DNA from: a virus
Length of the DNA stretch: 31,709 bases
Virus record (IMG/VR): IMGVR_UViG_3300032235_000232
Coordinates: 1 to 31,709 of that record
Strand: one strand, 5' to 3'
Position numbers and translations under genes: made by a program. The notes beneath the pieces are model-generated. The model searched no databases and had not been told where the DNA came from. It was given only the letters and a program-made list of their open reading frames with translations. The first letter of the stretch is position 1; each line of letters opens with the position of its first letter. Shown here in pieces: positions 14,225 to 22,739 of the stretch.

Positions 14225-14638
14225 CTAGCGTGCGTAGACGGTCACGGAGAACTCGCCGCCCCAATACTGGAGCGAGGCAACTTCTTCGGAATTGAGTGGG
14301 CGAAACGATTCAACGATGAGCGACTCAGCTACTCCGCCAAGCGTGGGATCTGTTTCGATCGCTGCTCTCACCGATGTTGATGAGCCAGGATCGGCGAAGG
14401 TGTCAAGGGTGTGTGCTGCTTGATCAAGTAGCCCTTGAGCGACGAGGACATAGATGCTGAAGGTGTACGCCTTGAGTGCAGTTGTCGAATTGAAGCTGCG
14501 GTGATACTCAATTGAGGGCGTGATGACTACGGCAGCGGGCGGTGTGATTTGCCCTGGCTCAGCGGCGTAAGTGTTCAGGCCAGTAATCGTTGACAGCGCC
14601 GTCACCAAGCCTGTGCGAATCTGGCCGACAGTGCTCAT
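14225..14638 (-). CDS. tail terminator / neck protein
   Basis: A 137-residue protein: MSTVGQIRTGLVTALSTI helix, then PPAAVVITPSIEYHRSF and TFSIYVLVAQGLLDQAAHTLD, a beta-alpha-beta layout like tail terminator proteins (gpU-like). It lies between the head-tail connector and the major tail protein, where that function is encoded in siphophages. ATG overlaps the previous gene's TGA. Assignment rests on position and layout. Confidence 0.6.
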   Translation of the reverse strand: MSTVGQIRTGLVTALSTITGLNTYAAEPGQITPPAAVVITPSIEYHRSFNSTTALKAYTFSIYVLVAQGLLDQAAHTLDTFADPGSSTSVRAAIETDPTLGGVAESLIVESFRPLNSEEVASLQYWGGEFSVTVYAR

Positions 14639-15255
14639 GCGATACCGAGCATCGAATTGCCAGAACGGTATGGGTGAAGCAGCTGCACTGCTTGCGGGCT
14701 CATTCTGCCGATGCGCACTGCACCCATCTCGCCGAAGCCAGCAACACCAAACGGAGCCTCACGCAACTTGAAGATCTCGCCAGCGATAATCAGACATGCT
14801 TGTCGGACGGGCTCAGGAACTGTTGCCCATCCCCATTTTGCAGTGACCTGAAGTGATGGCAGTCTCGTCTCAAGCGGCAGCACTGGCGTTGACCAGCGCA
14901 GGCGATAAGTCGGCAAACCGCTAATGCCATCTGCGACGCCGTTCAGAGGTTCAGCAGTGAAGTCAACGCCCGATGTGTAGGTCTTGTCGTAGGTGCCGTC
15001 ATCGTTGCTGGACAACTTCACCGACGAGATCTGCCAGGCGTCGTCAATGATTGCAACGCTCTCATCTTTCGACCAGTAGACACGAGCCGTTGCTGAGTCG
15101 TCGGCATAGAACCGTCGAGCAGTCCAGCCGTCAATCTCGCGCGAGGCGGTGTTGATCGCCGAGGCAAGGTCGTTGGCATAAGACGCAGCCGAGACGGTCA
15201 TGTAGGTGGCGAGGTCAGCGGCAGTGCAGTAGCCGTTGGTGACTGTGACTGTCAT
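14635..15255 (-). CDS. head-tail connector (adaptor) protein
   Basis: A 206-residue protein. The first 80 residues (GYCTAADLATYMTVSA, ASAINTASREIDGWTARRFY) are a helical adaptor pattern as in gp6/gp15-type connectors: several helices and a conserved Trp/Arg region. A beta insertion follows, then a C-terminal helix with VPEPVRQACLIIAGEIFKLR, also typical. ATG at 15255 overlaps the upstream TGA (ATGA). It would attach below the portal. Confidence 0.75.
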   Translation of the reverse strand: MTVTVTNGYCTAADLATYMTVSAASYANDLASAINTASREIDGWTARRFYADDSATARVYWSKDESVAIIDDAWQISSVKLSSNDDGTYDKTYTSGVDFTAEPLNGVADGISGLPTYRLRWSTPVLPLETRLPSLQVTAKWGWATVPEPVRQACLIIAGEIFKLREAPFGVAGFGEMGAVRIGRMSPQAVQLLHPYRSGNSMLGIA

Positions 15256-16019
15256 AGCCCTGAGCCCTTCCAAGGATTGAACACGACGCCAAGTGCAACG
15301 AATGGCAGCGCCCAAGGCGGCAAGACGTGAACACAGGCAAGTGCAAGAACGGGTGCGGCCCATTGATAGAGGCGCACAGAATCGGTAGCGACCAGCAGCT
15401 GCGAATAGCCGAGGGCGAGAGCTGCTGTGAGTTGAGCGTCAAGACCAGCAAGGCCGACGATCATCGCTCCCCAGGGAGTCACCATTGTGAGTGGATCGGC
15501 CCAGAGGTTGGCGTGGTATTTCTGCGAAGCCTTGAACGGGTGCTGCAAGATCCAGTTGTTTTCGGCATCGAGCACGTCGTCGCCTTGGCGCATCAGCGCT
15601 CGGACGGCGACCGGCACCAAGCCGACCAACAGCAAAGGATTCCACGCATAAACGCTCGCCCAGATTGGCGAGGTCTCACGCACGCAGCCAGCAACCAGCG
15701 CAAGCAACACAGCGGCTGGCCAGAAGATCGGCAGCATGAGCGCAGCACCAAGAGCGAGCGCCATGCCAGGAGCGTCGACGAGTACGGGGCGACGCCACGC
15801 AAAAGCGATGCCTGGGAGAAACGCTACGCATGCCATCCACACCGAGCCCGCATAGGCCGCTGAGAGCGCGCCTAGGGCGACGATGGAAAGCCGCGTAGTG
15901 ATTGTCCATCGGCGAGGATTCTGACCACACAGACGCGGCAGAAGCCATCGAAGATGGAACGGGCGAGCGACTCGCTGCTGTGCAGCTGCGAAGTAGCGAA
16001 CGCCGTCAGGAGTCAACAC
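15252..16019 (-). CDS. polytopic membrane protein in the head-gene region
   Basis: A protein of about 255 residues. After a basic N-terminus (LTPDGVRYFAAAQQRVARPF) come about seven or eight hydrophobic segments, for example SIVALGALSAAYAGSVW, ALALGAALMLPIFWPAAVLL, NPLLLVGLVPVAV and LALACVHVLPPWALPFV. A central soluble loop (ENNWILQHPFKASQKYHANL) is likely. Start GTG 16019 overlaps the glycosyltransferase gene by 14 bases; no AUG fits. It is no virion part by its nature. It is coupled to the glycosyltransferase, so it might supply or anchor a glycolipid donor, which is inference. Confidence 0.65.
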   Translation of the reverse strand: MLTPDGVRYFAAAQQRVARPFHLRWLLPRLCGQNPRRWTITTRLSIVALGALSAAYAGSVWMACVAFLPGIAFAWRRPVLVDAPGMALALGAALMLPIFWPAAVLLALVAGCVRETSPIWASVYAWNPLLLVGLVPVAVRALMRQGDDVLDAENNWILQHPFKASQKYHANLWADPLTMVTPWGAMIVGLAGLDAQLTAALALGYSQLLVATDSVRLYQWAAPVLALACVHVLPPWALPFVALGVVFNPWKGSGL

Positions 16020-16722
16020 GAGTGCCAGCCGTTGCTGCACGCAGCATGCGGTACATCGACTCGTCGAGCACATAGTTTGTGCCCTTGACGTGGCCGATCT
16101 TTGCGCCTGTGTGCACGAAGATCGGAAAGCCTGACGCCTTGGCGAGTTCGCAAAAGACAACGTCTTCGCTCACCCAAGAGTCAATGGCCATCTGCGGGTA
16201 TTCGCCGAACCATGACCACTTACCGAGGCCGACATCTTTGCGCATCTTCTCAAGCACTGAGCGGTGGATGAGTAGAAACGCACAGCCGGTGGCGTCGACT
16301 TCGACCATTGCTGAGTCGGGGTAGTCATGCATGGCTGAGTAGCCGCCGTCAGGTTTCGACACAAACAGCGTTGGCACCAGCGTTGGAAACGAGCCTGCGT
16401 AGTAGCCGTCCTGGCCGAAACACAGACCGCCGACGATTGGTGCCTTGCGCTCGTGTGCGTGATGGGCGACAAGGTTGAAGTCATCAACAGTGAAGCTCAT
16501 GTCGGCATCAACGAACAGCAGCCAGTCGTCGGTGCATCCTTCAAGGAATTGATGCACGACTCGATTGCGACCACGAGTGATGCCACCCCCGCTGCGCACA
16601 TTGATGCGCCCAGCGAGGATGTCGCCGCGAGCTCGTGAGAGATCGCTGATTGAGATTGCAAAGTCGGATGCAACTTCACCTGGATCAAGCCAAGCGAGAC
16701 AGACCGTGCCTTTGATGGCCAC
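16006..16722 (-). CDS. family-2-like glycosyltransferase
   Basis: A 238-residue GT-A-fold protein. GRNRVVHQFLEGCTDDWLLFVDADM shape is visible: the DxD metal site is D-A-D at residues about 72-74, preceded by the hydrophobic strand WLLFV. Later SEDVVFC fits the acceptor-base region (ED) and GHVKGT a metal-ligand His. No membrane segment. Similar enzymes sit among structural genes of some actinophages, where sugar modification of virion proteins has been reported. Start GTG 16722 with AGGAG six bases before. It lies between capsid and connector genes, so the capsid is a natural candidate substrate. Confidence 0.8.
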   Translation of the reverse strand: MAIKGTVCLAWLDPGEVASDFAISISDLSRARGDILAGRINVRSGGGITRGRNRVVHQFLEGCTDDWLLFVDADMSFTVDDFNLVAHHAHERKAPIVGGLCFGQDGYYAGSFPTLVPTLFVSKPDGGYSAMHDYPDSAMVEVDATGCAFLLIHRSVLEKMRKDVGLGKWSWFGEYPQMAIDSWVSEDVVFCELAKASGFPIFVHTGAKIGHVKGTNYVLDESMYRMLRAATAGTRVDS

Positions 16723-16756
16723 GAGAAACTCCTAGAGGGTGTGAGGGTGAGAGGGT

Positions 16757-16794
16757 GTGGGCTGGCCGACGACCCTCGGCGTCAGCCAGCCCAC
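16757..16794. terminator. hairpin after the capsid gene
   Basis: GTGGGCTGGC pairs with GCCAGCCCAC (ten pairs). After one mismatch GACG/CGTC continue the stem, leaving an eight-base loop. It begins 26 bases past the capsid stop codon. With no T-run it may stabilise capsid mRNA or partly terminate, giving more capsid than downstream product. Confidence 0.55.
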
Positions 16795-16819
16795 GAACTA
16801 CCGGTCACTGATCGTCAGA

Positions 16820-18208
16820 TCAGTAGCCCGACGGCGCAACGAAGCCCGTGCCCGAGCACACCGAGATGGAGTTGCTGCGGCGGTACGACGTGAATGCGCT
16901 GTAGCTGTAGACCTGCAGGCGGACCTGCATGGTGTTGGCGTCGGTCTCGAACAGCACGCGGCTACGAAGCGGACCTTCAAAGAGGGCCAGATCGGAGAAG
17001 CGAGCCACGATGACGCGGTCCTGGTTGGTGCTGTAGGTCGAGCCGATGTTCGGGTCAAGGTACACGGGGACACCAGCGATGGTGCCGACCATGCCTTCAG
17101 CCTGAACGTCAGACGAGACACCAACAGTGTTGAACGGACCACCAGCGGTTGGAACGACGAGCGGGCGACCATTGGAGTCAACCTGCGCGACAAGCCAGAA
17201 CCAGCGGGAGGGGTTCATCACAACAGCGTCGGGCGGAAGGAAGCGGTTCTTCGCAACATTCGAGATGCCCTGAGCGATGGCGGCGTAGACGCCAGCACCT
17301 GTCGGCGTGGTTGCCGTGTAGGTGATGGTGTTCGTGCCGGTGTTGGTAAGGATGCCGGTATGTGCACCAGAGGTGCCAGCGCCACCAACAACTGCCGAGC
17401 CGATCGCCTGTGCGTGTGCAGCGATGAGGTCCGAGAACACAACCTGGTCGAAGTTGATCGGGCTTTGCTCAAGGAGCGAAAGCGCGAACAGCTGCTGTCC
17501 GGCGTAGGTGTTGACAGGGGCCGTCACCGTTGCCGTGGTCATGTCGACGTTCGTTGCTGCGTTGTTGTCGGTCTGAGCCGCAACAACTGAACCGGTGCTG
17601 ATCTTCGGAAGGTTGATCGAGTCGGTGCCAGCTGGGAGCTCGTACTTGCTTGACAGGTCAGCGGAGACGCGGCCTGCGCGAGCCTGAGTGATGTACTGGT
17701 TGAGGAGCCACAACGGAGGAACGAACTCGCCGCCCTGGCCATCAGTGCGTGACATGTTGGTACGGGTTTCAACCGCAACCTCTTCGGCGTGACGCACAAG
17801 ACGTGCGCGCGCTTCTGAATCAAAGCGACCAGGAGCTGAAGACAGTGCGAGATCCTTGAAGTAGGAGTGCTCGCCGCCCTTGCGGTAGGTCATTTCGCTG
17901 GACTTGACCGAGATGCGAGCTTCGGTTGCATCGGCTTCGCCGAGGTGCGCGGCTTCTGCACGCGCTTCTTGATCTGCGGCCACAACGGACTCCATTTCTG
18001 TGATGCGAGCACGAAGCTCGACGGTTTCTTCGTCGATGCCCGCGATAGCTCCGCGGATCTCGGCGAACTGTGAGGTCTCAAGCTCGTTGAGCTCTGAGCG
18101 TTCTTCTGAAGCAGGCACGGCAAGAAGAGCTTCAAGCTCATCAGCCTTTGCAGCCCGCTCATCAAGACGTGTGCGCAATTGAGCGCGCAGCTTGTCGAGG
18201 AACTCCAT
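16820..18208 (-). CDS. major capsid protein, HK97 fold
   Basis: A 462-residue protein. Residues 1-115 are charged coiled coil (MEFLDKLRAQLRTRLDERAA ... ELRARITEMESVVAADQ), the delta/scaffolding domain removed by the prohead protease. The shell domain follows from about 150: FVPPLWLLNQY, INLPKIS, TYAGQQLFALSLLEQSP, NRFLPPDAVVMNPSRWFWL and GVPVYLDPNI. These are family landmarks. ATG 18208 has AAGGAAA upstream. It follows protease and portal genes in the standard order. Confidence 0.93.
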   Translation of the reverse strand: MEFLDKLRAQLRTRLDERAAKADELEALLAVPASEERSELNELETSQFAEIRGAIAGIDEETVELRARITEMESVVAADQEARAEAAHLGEADATEARISVKSSEMTYRKGGEHSYFKDLALSSAPGRFDSEARARLVRHAEEVAVETRTNMSRTDGQGGEFVPPLWLLNQYITQARAGRVSADLSSKYELPAGTDSINLPKISTGSVVAAQTDNNAATNVDMTTATVTAPVNTYAGQQLFALSLLEQSPINFDQVVFSDLIAAHAQAIGSAVVGGAGTSGAHTGILTNTGTNTITYTATTPTGAGVYAAIAQGISNVAKNRFLPPDAVVMNPSRWFWLVAQVDSNGRPLVVPTAGGPFNTVGVSSDVQAEGMVGTIAGVPVYLDPNIGSTYSTNQDRVIVARFSDLALFEGPLRSRVLFETDANTMQVRLQVYSYSAFTSYRRSNSISVCSGTGFVAPSGY

Positions 18209-18304
18209 GGGAGTTTCCTTTCGTTGATGGATTGGGATGCCCAGGTGCGGAACGGGTGAAGACAAGGTGCCAAGGGCTACTTGGCGGCGTTGTCGACGGC
18301 GCGT

Positions 18305-18336
18305 CTAGCGGCGTGGGTTTTGTTGCTTGCCGCTAG
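18305..18336. terminator. hairpin between protease and capsid genes
   Basis: CTAGCGGC and GCCGCTAG form eight perfect pairs with a 16-base loop, overlapping the protease stop codon. It lies in a 124-base gap before the capsid gene, unusually long for this genome. It could be a partial terminator, an mRNA processing site or a 5' stabiliser of capsid mRNA. No promoter is clear. Confidence 0.45.
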
Positions 18337-19247
18337 GCGGCGTTGATGCGGACGGCAGCCAGTTCGGCTTGTGCGTCTGCGAGCGAGACTGAGCGCATCA
18401 TCGGCTCATCCTCGTACATCTCCTCCGACATGCCTTCGGCATCTTCGGCTTCGTCAACTTCTTGCCACCAGTCAAGTGCGCAAAGCACGTTGACGAGGGC
18501 ACGAAGTGACTGTGCAGCCGGTGATCCCGATTGCATCTCGGCGGCTTCGCCAGCAATGAGCTGGGCGAGAAGACCACGAATCTGATCGCAGAGATCTTCT
18601 TCGGCTGCTTCGGCTTCGGCGTGGAGCTCGCGCTCTTCAGCCTCTGGGTGAGCGGCGTTCATTTGTGCCACGGTTGCCTCACTTGCTGGATAGGTGACGA
18701 GGGAGGCATCGAACAGCTGCACCTCTTTGATTCGTCGTTCTGTGTAGTCCTCATTCCACGCTTGGCGTGTTACTCGGAAAGCGAAACTCATCTGGTCAAC
18801 ATCTCCACGAAGGACCGCCGAACGCACCGACTGTGCGTAGGGTGACTCAGGGTCAAGGTCGGCGTTGACCATCATGCCCATGTCGTCAGAGATCAGACGC
18901 ATGGTGCCGGACGCTGTGCGTGCCAGGGCGATGCCGCCGTGATCGTAGAGAAGGCGCACATCGGCACCGTCTTTGATTGACTTGGCGGTAGCGCCACGCT
19001 CGACAATTTCCATCCAGCCGCCAGCCTCAGGACCGCCAGCGATTGGGTAGGCCACGTCGTAGACGGTGGCATAGCCGCGCAGGTTGAACTCGGTGTCGGT
19101 TGGTGCGGTGATCGTTGGGGCTGAGTCAACGACTCGAACTTCGACGCCGACCTTGCCGCGCTTTGTGGTGCGCTCGTCGGTCAGCTTCTTGCGTTGTTCG
19201 TCATTGAGACGATCAAGCACTTCTTCGGGCAGAGCATCAGGCCGCAT
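18333..19247 (-). CDS. prohead protease (HK97 U35 family)
   Basis: A 304-residue serine protease that trims the capsid scaffold domain. Landmarks: LRGYATVYDVAYPI (57-70), LLYDHGGIALART with H103, QMSFAFRV with S154, and EVQLFDASLVTYPAS (175-189), the usual end of the catalytic domain. Residues 205-304 form an acidic, helical tail that may help co-assembly with capsid. ATG 19247 lies within the last codons of the portal gene. The long ORF upstream of this start is a shadow of the portal. Confidence 0.88.
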   Translation of the reverse strand: MRPDALPEEVLDRLNDEQRKKLTDERTTKRGKVGVEVRVVDSAPTITAPTDTEFNLRGYATVYDVAYPIAGGPEAGGWMEIVERGATAKSIKDGADVRLLYDHGGIALARTASGTMRLISDDMGMMVNADLDPESPYAQSVRSAVLRGDVDQMSFAFRVTRQAWNEDYTERRIKEVQLFDASLVTYPASEATVAQMNAAHPEAEERELHAEAEAAEEDLCDQIRGLLAQLIAGEAAEMQSGSPAAQSLRALVNVLCALDWWQEVDEAEDAEGMSEEMYEDEPMMRSVSLADAQAELAAVRINAA

Positions 19248-20490
19248 TGTTCGGCTCCACAGGATCGGGTACTTCGGCAACCTTCGGGACGTAGTTGTCG
19301 CTCTGGTCGTTCTTGGTTGCGAATGGTGGCCACAGGTACTCATCGCCAAGATCATCTGGCAGCGGTGGCAAATTGTCTTCGGCGCGAATCTCGTTGACCG
19401 AGCGCACGCCCATTCGCAAGCGCTGGGTCTGAATGTCGACGCGCGTCTTGGCGTCGGTTCGCAGCAGCTCGTCGGTGGTTGCACGAATGTTGTCTGTGCT
19501 GCGCAGCAGTGCCGACAGTGCGTGTTCCATGCGAACGATCCACGGTCGAGCAGACAGCACCAGCAAGTGAGCCATCTTTGATTCGACATTGATGTAGGTG
19601 TTCGTGGTGCCGCCGTCTGCGCCGATCATCTCAGGCGGTACGCCGAAGATGCGTGCGATTGATGTGGCATTGAGACGTGAGGTCTCAATGAACTGTGATT
19701 CGTCAGGGCTGACCGTGATCGGTGTGAAGTCCAGACCAGCGCCGAGCACGGCGACTGAGCGATTGCCGTGGATGGCTTCGTTCCAGCGCTGCTTCATCAC
19801 TGTGGCTTGTTCGCCAGTGAGCTGCTGGTCGGTGGAGAGCACAGCTGATGGCACTGCGCCATCGCCGAACCACTTCGCACCAAACGCTTCAGAGGCGAGG
19901 CCGAGGCCGATCTGCTGGCGGGCGTAGTCGATCGGGCTGAGACCGACTGGCGTACCAGGGACGGTGTAAGCGGGAACGTGCCAGAGGTCGCCGCCTGCCT
20001 GCCATAGATCTTTGCGCTCACCAAGCACACGAAACTCAAAGGGCCCGAGGGGGCCGAGGCGCACTACTGAGACGTAGTCGGGGTGGATGATCTGAATCTT
20101 CGTTGGTTCGCCGTGCGAGCCGGTTTGCTTGATGAGTCCGTAAGCGTTGCCACGAAGTAGCAGCGAGCGCATCACCTGCGCGCGCCAATCGGCAGCGCTC
20201 AGCGATGGTTCGTTTGAAGGATTGATGAGCAACGGGTGATCGGGCAGCTGCATCTGTACGCCGTCAGGCATGCCTCGGTAGGCGTGCCACCCAAGTGGAG
20301 CGGTGATGTCTGTGAGCAGATTCACACACGCCCACACTGCGGCAAGACGCATGGCCGAGTCGGTGTTGACCGTCTCGCCACTGTCTGTCGGGTAGTAGAA
20401 ACCTGGCGGCGGGATGGCGGCTTGTGAGAGCAAGACACCTGATCCACCACTAGAGCGTCGTTCGGCCGCAAGGCCACGCAGGATACTCAC
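19237..20490 (-). CDS. portal protein, HK97 family
   Basis: A 417-residue portal that forms the dodecameric DNA gate. Landmarks: VWACVNLLTDITAPLGWHAY (54-72), LLLRGNAYGLI, PLSPIDYARQQIGL-like region, FIETSRLNATSIARIFGVPP and the C-terminal LRMGVRSVNEIRAEDNLPPL. The start GTG at 20490 overlaps the TGA of a 54-codon ORF (GTGA). Length is normal for the family. Confidence 0.92.
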   Translation of the reverse strand: MSILRGLAAERRSSGGSGVLLSQAAIPPPGFYYPTDSGETVNTDSAMRLAAVWACVNLLTDITAPLGWHAYRGMPDGVQMQLPDHPLLINPSNEPSLSAADWRAQVMRSLLLRGNAYGLIKQTGSHGEPTKIQIIHPDYVSVVRLGPLGPFEFRVLGERKDLWQAGGDLWHVPAYTVPGTPVGLSPIDYARQQIGLGLASEAFGAKWFGDGAVPSAVLSTDQQLTGEQATVMKQRWNEAIHGNRSVAVLGAGLDFTPITVSPDESQFIETSRLNATSIARIFGVPPEMIGADGGTTNTYINVESKMAHLLVLSARPWIVRMEHALSALLRSTDNIRATTDELLRTDAKTRVDIQTQRLRMGVRSVNEIRAEDNLPPLPDDLGDEYLWPPFATKNDQSDNYVPKVAEVPDPVEPNNAA

Positions 20491-20651
20491 GAAGCCTCCG
20501 AGTCAACGCCAGCTGAATAGCCAATCGCGCAGAGGCAGATGCCACCGACGATCAGTGCTGCTGGCCAGAAGATGAGAGCGGACCCTGCGACCACCGCTGC
20601 CATGCCGATTAGTTCAAGAACGGTGGACACGATCTGTGCGCGACGAATCAT
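20487..20651 (-). CDS. 54-residue membrane protein between terminase and portal
   Basis: An ORF from ATG 20651-20649 to TGA 20489-20487, preceded by AAAGGTGG. The peptide starts MIRRAQIVSTVLELIGMAAV and has two hydrophobic helices (about 8-31 and 32-46, with WPAALIVGGICLCAIGY) joined by a short turn, ending in Asp/Glu. Its TGA overlaps the portal GTG. Ribosome site plus coupling make it a likely gene. Small membrane proteins at this place occur in other actinophages; role unknown. Confidence 0.65.
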   Translation of the reverse strand: MIRRAQIVSTVLELIGMAAVVAGSALIFWPAALIVGGICLCAIGYSAGVDSEAS

Positions 20652-20676
20652 CGCAGCCACCTTTCAAGGGTGAGGG

Positions 20677-22200
20677 TTAGAAGATCTGAGCAGTTACGTC
20701 AACGGGCGGCGCAGCGTTTGCGTGCCATACCGCGCGCTCTAGTCCAGCGACGGCACAGATGCCGAGGTCAATGTGACGGGTTGAGGCTTTTGATTCTTTG
20801 GTGGGACGAGCACCGCGTGTGTCGTACTTCAGCACCATGTTCTCAACGTGGCGTGCCAGGCGTGGATCGCCTGAGTGCGTGAAGGTGCCGTCGAGCACGG
20901 AGTCGTAGAAGAGCTTCCATGCTTTGACCATGCGCTCTACCGCTGCCATCGGGTATTCGATGAGCGGCAGACCTTCGTCTTCAAGCACTTGCATGGATCG
21001 TTGCCAGCGGTACGGGTCCATGCCGATCTCAACGACTGGCATGGCGCGCGCTGTGTCACGAATGGATTGCTCAACATCGGCGACCGGCACTCGCCACTCG
21101 TTAGAGTCGGCGGGCTTTTCCCAAAGTCCAGTCACCCAGATGTGCGGTGTCTCTTCGACGCTGATGGCAACGATGCCGGTGCTGTCGCCGTTCCACGATC
21201 CATCGCCCATGAGTACGACGGGTGTGCCTGGTGTGACGACTCGATCGGGTTCGGCGAGTTTCGCCCACGCACCGTGTGGCAGTGCGGCTGTGTTGCCGAC
21301 CACCCAGACGTTGGTGCGTTTCGTTCGGAACTCGGCCTCAGGTGTGCGCACGAGTGTCGACTTGAAGTCCTCAACGCTACACAGGTCGCCGTAGCCGGGG
21401 TTCGCTTCGGCCCACACTTTGGGGTCGGTGTGATCGGCTTCGGTTCCGGCTTTCGGTTCCCACCAGGCGAAGAAGAACGACGGGTCGTCAACTTCGCCAG
21501 CGGCAACGCGCTTGCCGTGTTGGTAGAGGCGGTAGCAGAGCGAGTCGCGGCCGAGGTTGTCGGTGCGGCTTCCTGCGGTGGTGATGCCGAGCAGCATCGG
21601 CTCACGACGAGCCGCAGCGCCGAGCTGCATCACGTTCCACAATTCGTCGTCGGGCTGAACGTGCACTTCGTCGAAGATGACGAAGGTCGGGCTCAGACCT
21701 TCTGAAGCGCCAGCCTCTCGACTGAGTACTCGGTACACCGAGCCAGTTGACGGCACTTCAATGGCGTCGCGGTAGATCTTTGATTCGGCAGTGAGTTCGG
21801 CGTCGAGCTCAACCATGCGCTTGGCAGAGTTGAACACGATGCGTGCCTGGTCACGAGTTGCAGCGCAGCTGTAGACCTCGCCGCCAGCGTCGCCTGTGTA
21901 GAGCGACCAGAGAGCGAGACCAGCGCCGAGCGCCGACTTGCCGTTCTTGCGTGCCATTCCGATGAGGCCGGTGCGGTGTCGCAGCAGTCCGTTGCTGTCG
22001 GTGGCGAAGAGGCCATCGAGCAGACGTTCTTGCCACGGTCGCATGACGATCAGATCGCCAGCATGACCGCCAACCGATTCCTTCACGACACGCCCGTAGG
22101 CGTTGATGAAGTCGGTCACGTTCGGACCAAGTGTCTTGGTGCGTGCGGTCGGCTTGAGGGTTACCCATCGCGGGGGCCAGCTAGGCGTTGTCTTTGCCAC
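20677..22200 (-). CDS. terL: terminase large subunit
   Basis: A 507-residue packaging motor. ATPase part: GMARKNGKS (81-89) as Walker A and FVIFDEVH (173-180) as Walker B with catalytic Glu; ITTAGS follows as the coupling motif. Nuclease part: MGDGSWNGDSTGI with the first acidic residues, VVEIGMDPYRW and a C-terminal HIDLGICAVAG helix. GTG 22200 is chosen, overlapping the small terminase gene; TTG 22221 is an alternative. This lineage goes with P27-type small subunits, HNH nucleases and cohesive ends. Confidence 0.93.
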   Translation of the reverse strand: MAKTTPSWPPRWVTLKPTARTKTLGPNVTDFINAYGRVVKESVGGHAGDLIVMRPWQERLLDGLFATDSNGLLRHRTGLIGMARKNGKSALGAGLALWSLYTGDAGGEVYSCAATRDQARIVFNSAKRMVELDAELTAESKIYRDAIEVPSTGSVYRVLSREAGASEGLSPTFVIFDEVHVQPDDELWNVMQLGAAARREPMLLGITTAGSRTDNLGRDSLCYRLYQHGKRVAAGEVDDPSFFFAWWEPKAGTEADHTDPKVWAEANPGYGDLCSVEDFKSTLVRTPEAEFRTKRTNVWVVGNTAALPHGAWAKLAEPDRVVTPGTPVVLMGDGSWNGDSTGIVAISVEETPHIWVTGLWEKPADSNEWRVPVADVEQSIRDTARAMPVVEIGMDPYRWQRSMQVLEDEGLPLIEYPMAAVERMVKAWKLFYDSVLDGTFTHSGDPRLARHVENMVLKYDTRGARPTKESKASTRHIDLGICAVAGLERAVWHANAAPPVDVTAQIF

Positions 22201-22615
22201 GGTTCTGTCGCAACTTTTCAAGGGTTGATTGCGCTTTCACTTCGGCGAGGCCGAGGCGAGAGCGGCCAGCAGGATCAAAGCCGAGCAGCGAGAGCTGCCC
22301 GATGATCTGCTTGTCAAGATCGCGCAACGCTTTGCGAGCGTCGGTTGATTGGGTCTGCATGACCAAGTCACGAAGCACTGCACGCTCTTCAATCGACTCA
22401 CGCAACATGGCGCATGCCACGGTGTCAGTTGATGCAAGCCATGCCTTACCAGCAGCGAAGACGGCTTCAAGAGTGGTGACGGGGTCGAGATCGACAGGGT
22501 CAATGCTGAGAGCAGGTACGGCAGCGAGGTTGCTGCCACCAGGAAGAGCGCGCTTGCCGGGATTGCCCAGCGCTCGCTTCTGTTCTACGGGTTTCGGAGG
22601 TCGTCCGGCAGGCAT
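22181..22615 (-). CDS. terS: terminase small subunit, P27 family
   Basis: A 144-residue DNA-recognition subunit. The N-terminus MPAGRPPKPVEQKRALGNPG is the family signature. Helices follow (TLEAVFAAGKAWL, CAMLRESIEERAVLRDLV, RKALRDLDKQIIGQLSLLGF), the last with the LGFDPAGRSRLGLAEVK motif. AAAGGG precedes the ATG. It overlaps the large subunit by 20 bases. It would bind the cos region, probably just upstream. Confidence 0.9.
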   Translation of the reverse strand: MPAGRPPKPVEQKRALGNPGKRALPGGSNLAAVPALSIDPVDLDPVTTLEAVFAAGKAWLASTDTVACAMLRESIEERAVLRDLVMQTQSTDARKALRDLDKQIIGQLSLLGFDPAGRSRLGLAEVKAQSTLEKLRQNRGKDNA

Positions 22616-22739
22616 GTGAACCCTTTCCGCGCATTTTTATGCAGTCTGGGCATTTCGCGGCGACACACAAAAGCCTTTCGGCGGGCGCTGAGAACAAACC
22701 GATTTCAAAAAAATCGGTTTGTCTCTGGATTTTTATGCA
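22616..22739. other. candidate packaging (cos) region
   Basis: Between the HNH and small terminase genes, where HK97-like cos phages carry cos. ATTTTTATGCA occurs at 22633-22643 and again at 22729-22739 in direct orientation, with a 12-pair inverted repeat between them. The region is much richer in A/T than its surroundings. No cut site can be read directly. Confidence 0.4.
22694..22722. repeat. perfect 12-pair inverted repeat at the end of the HNH gene
   Basis: ACAAACCGATTT pairs perfectly with AAATCGGTTTGT around a five-base loop. It contains the last codons and stop of the HNH gene. It may be a terminator without T-run, or part of cos. Confidence 0.6.

Noticed and set aside
16757-17590. 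277-residue plus-strand ORF
   Set aside because: Antisense of the capsid gene, rich in Arg/Val/Gly with no recognisable domain.
20875-21705. 276-residue plus-strand ORF
   Set aside because: Antisense of the large terminase gene; long open antisense frames are expected at this base composition.
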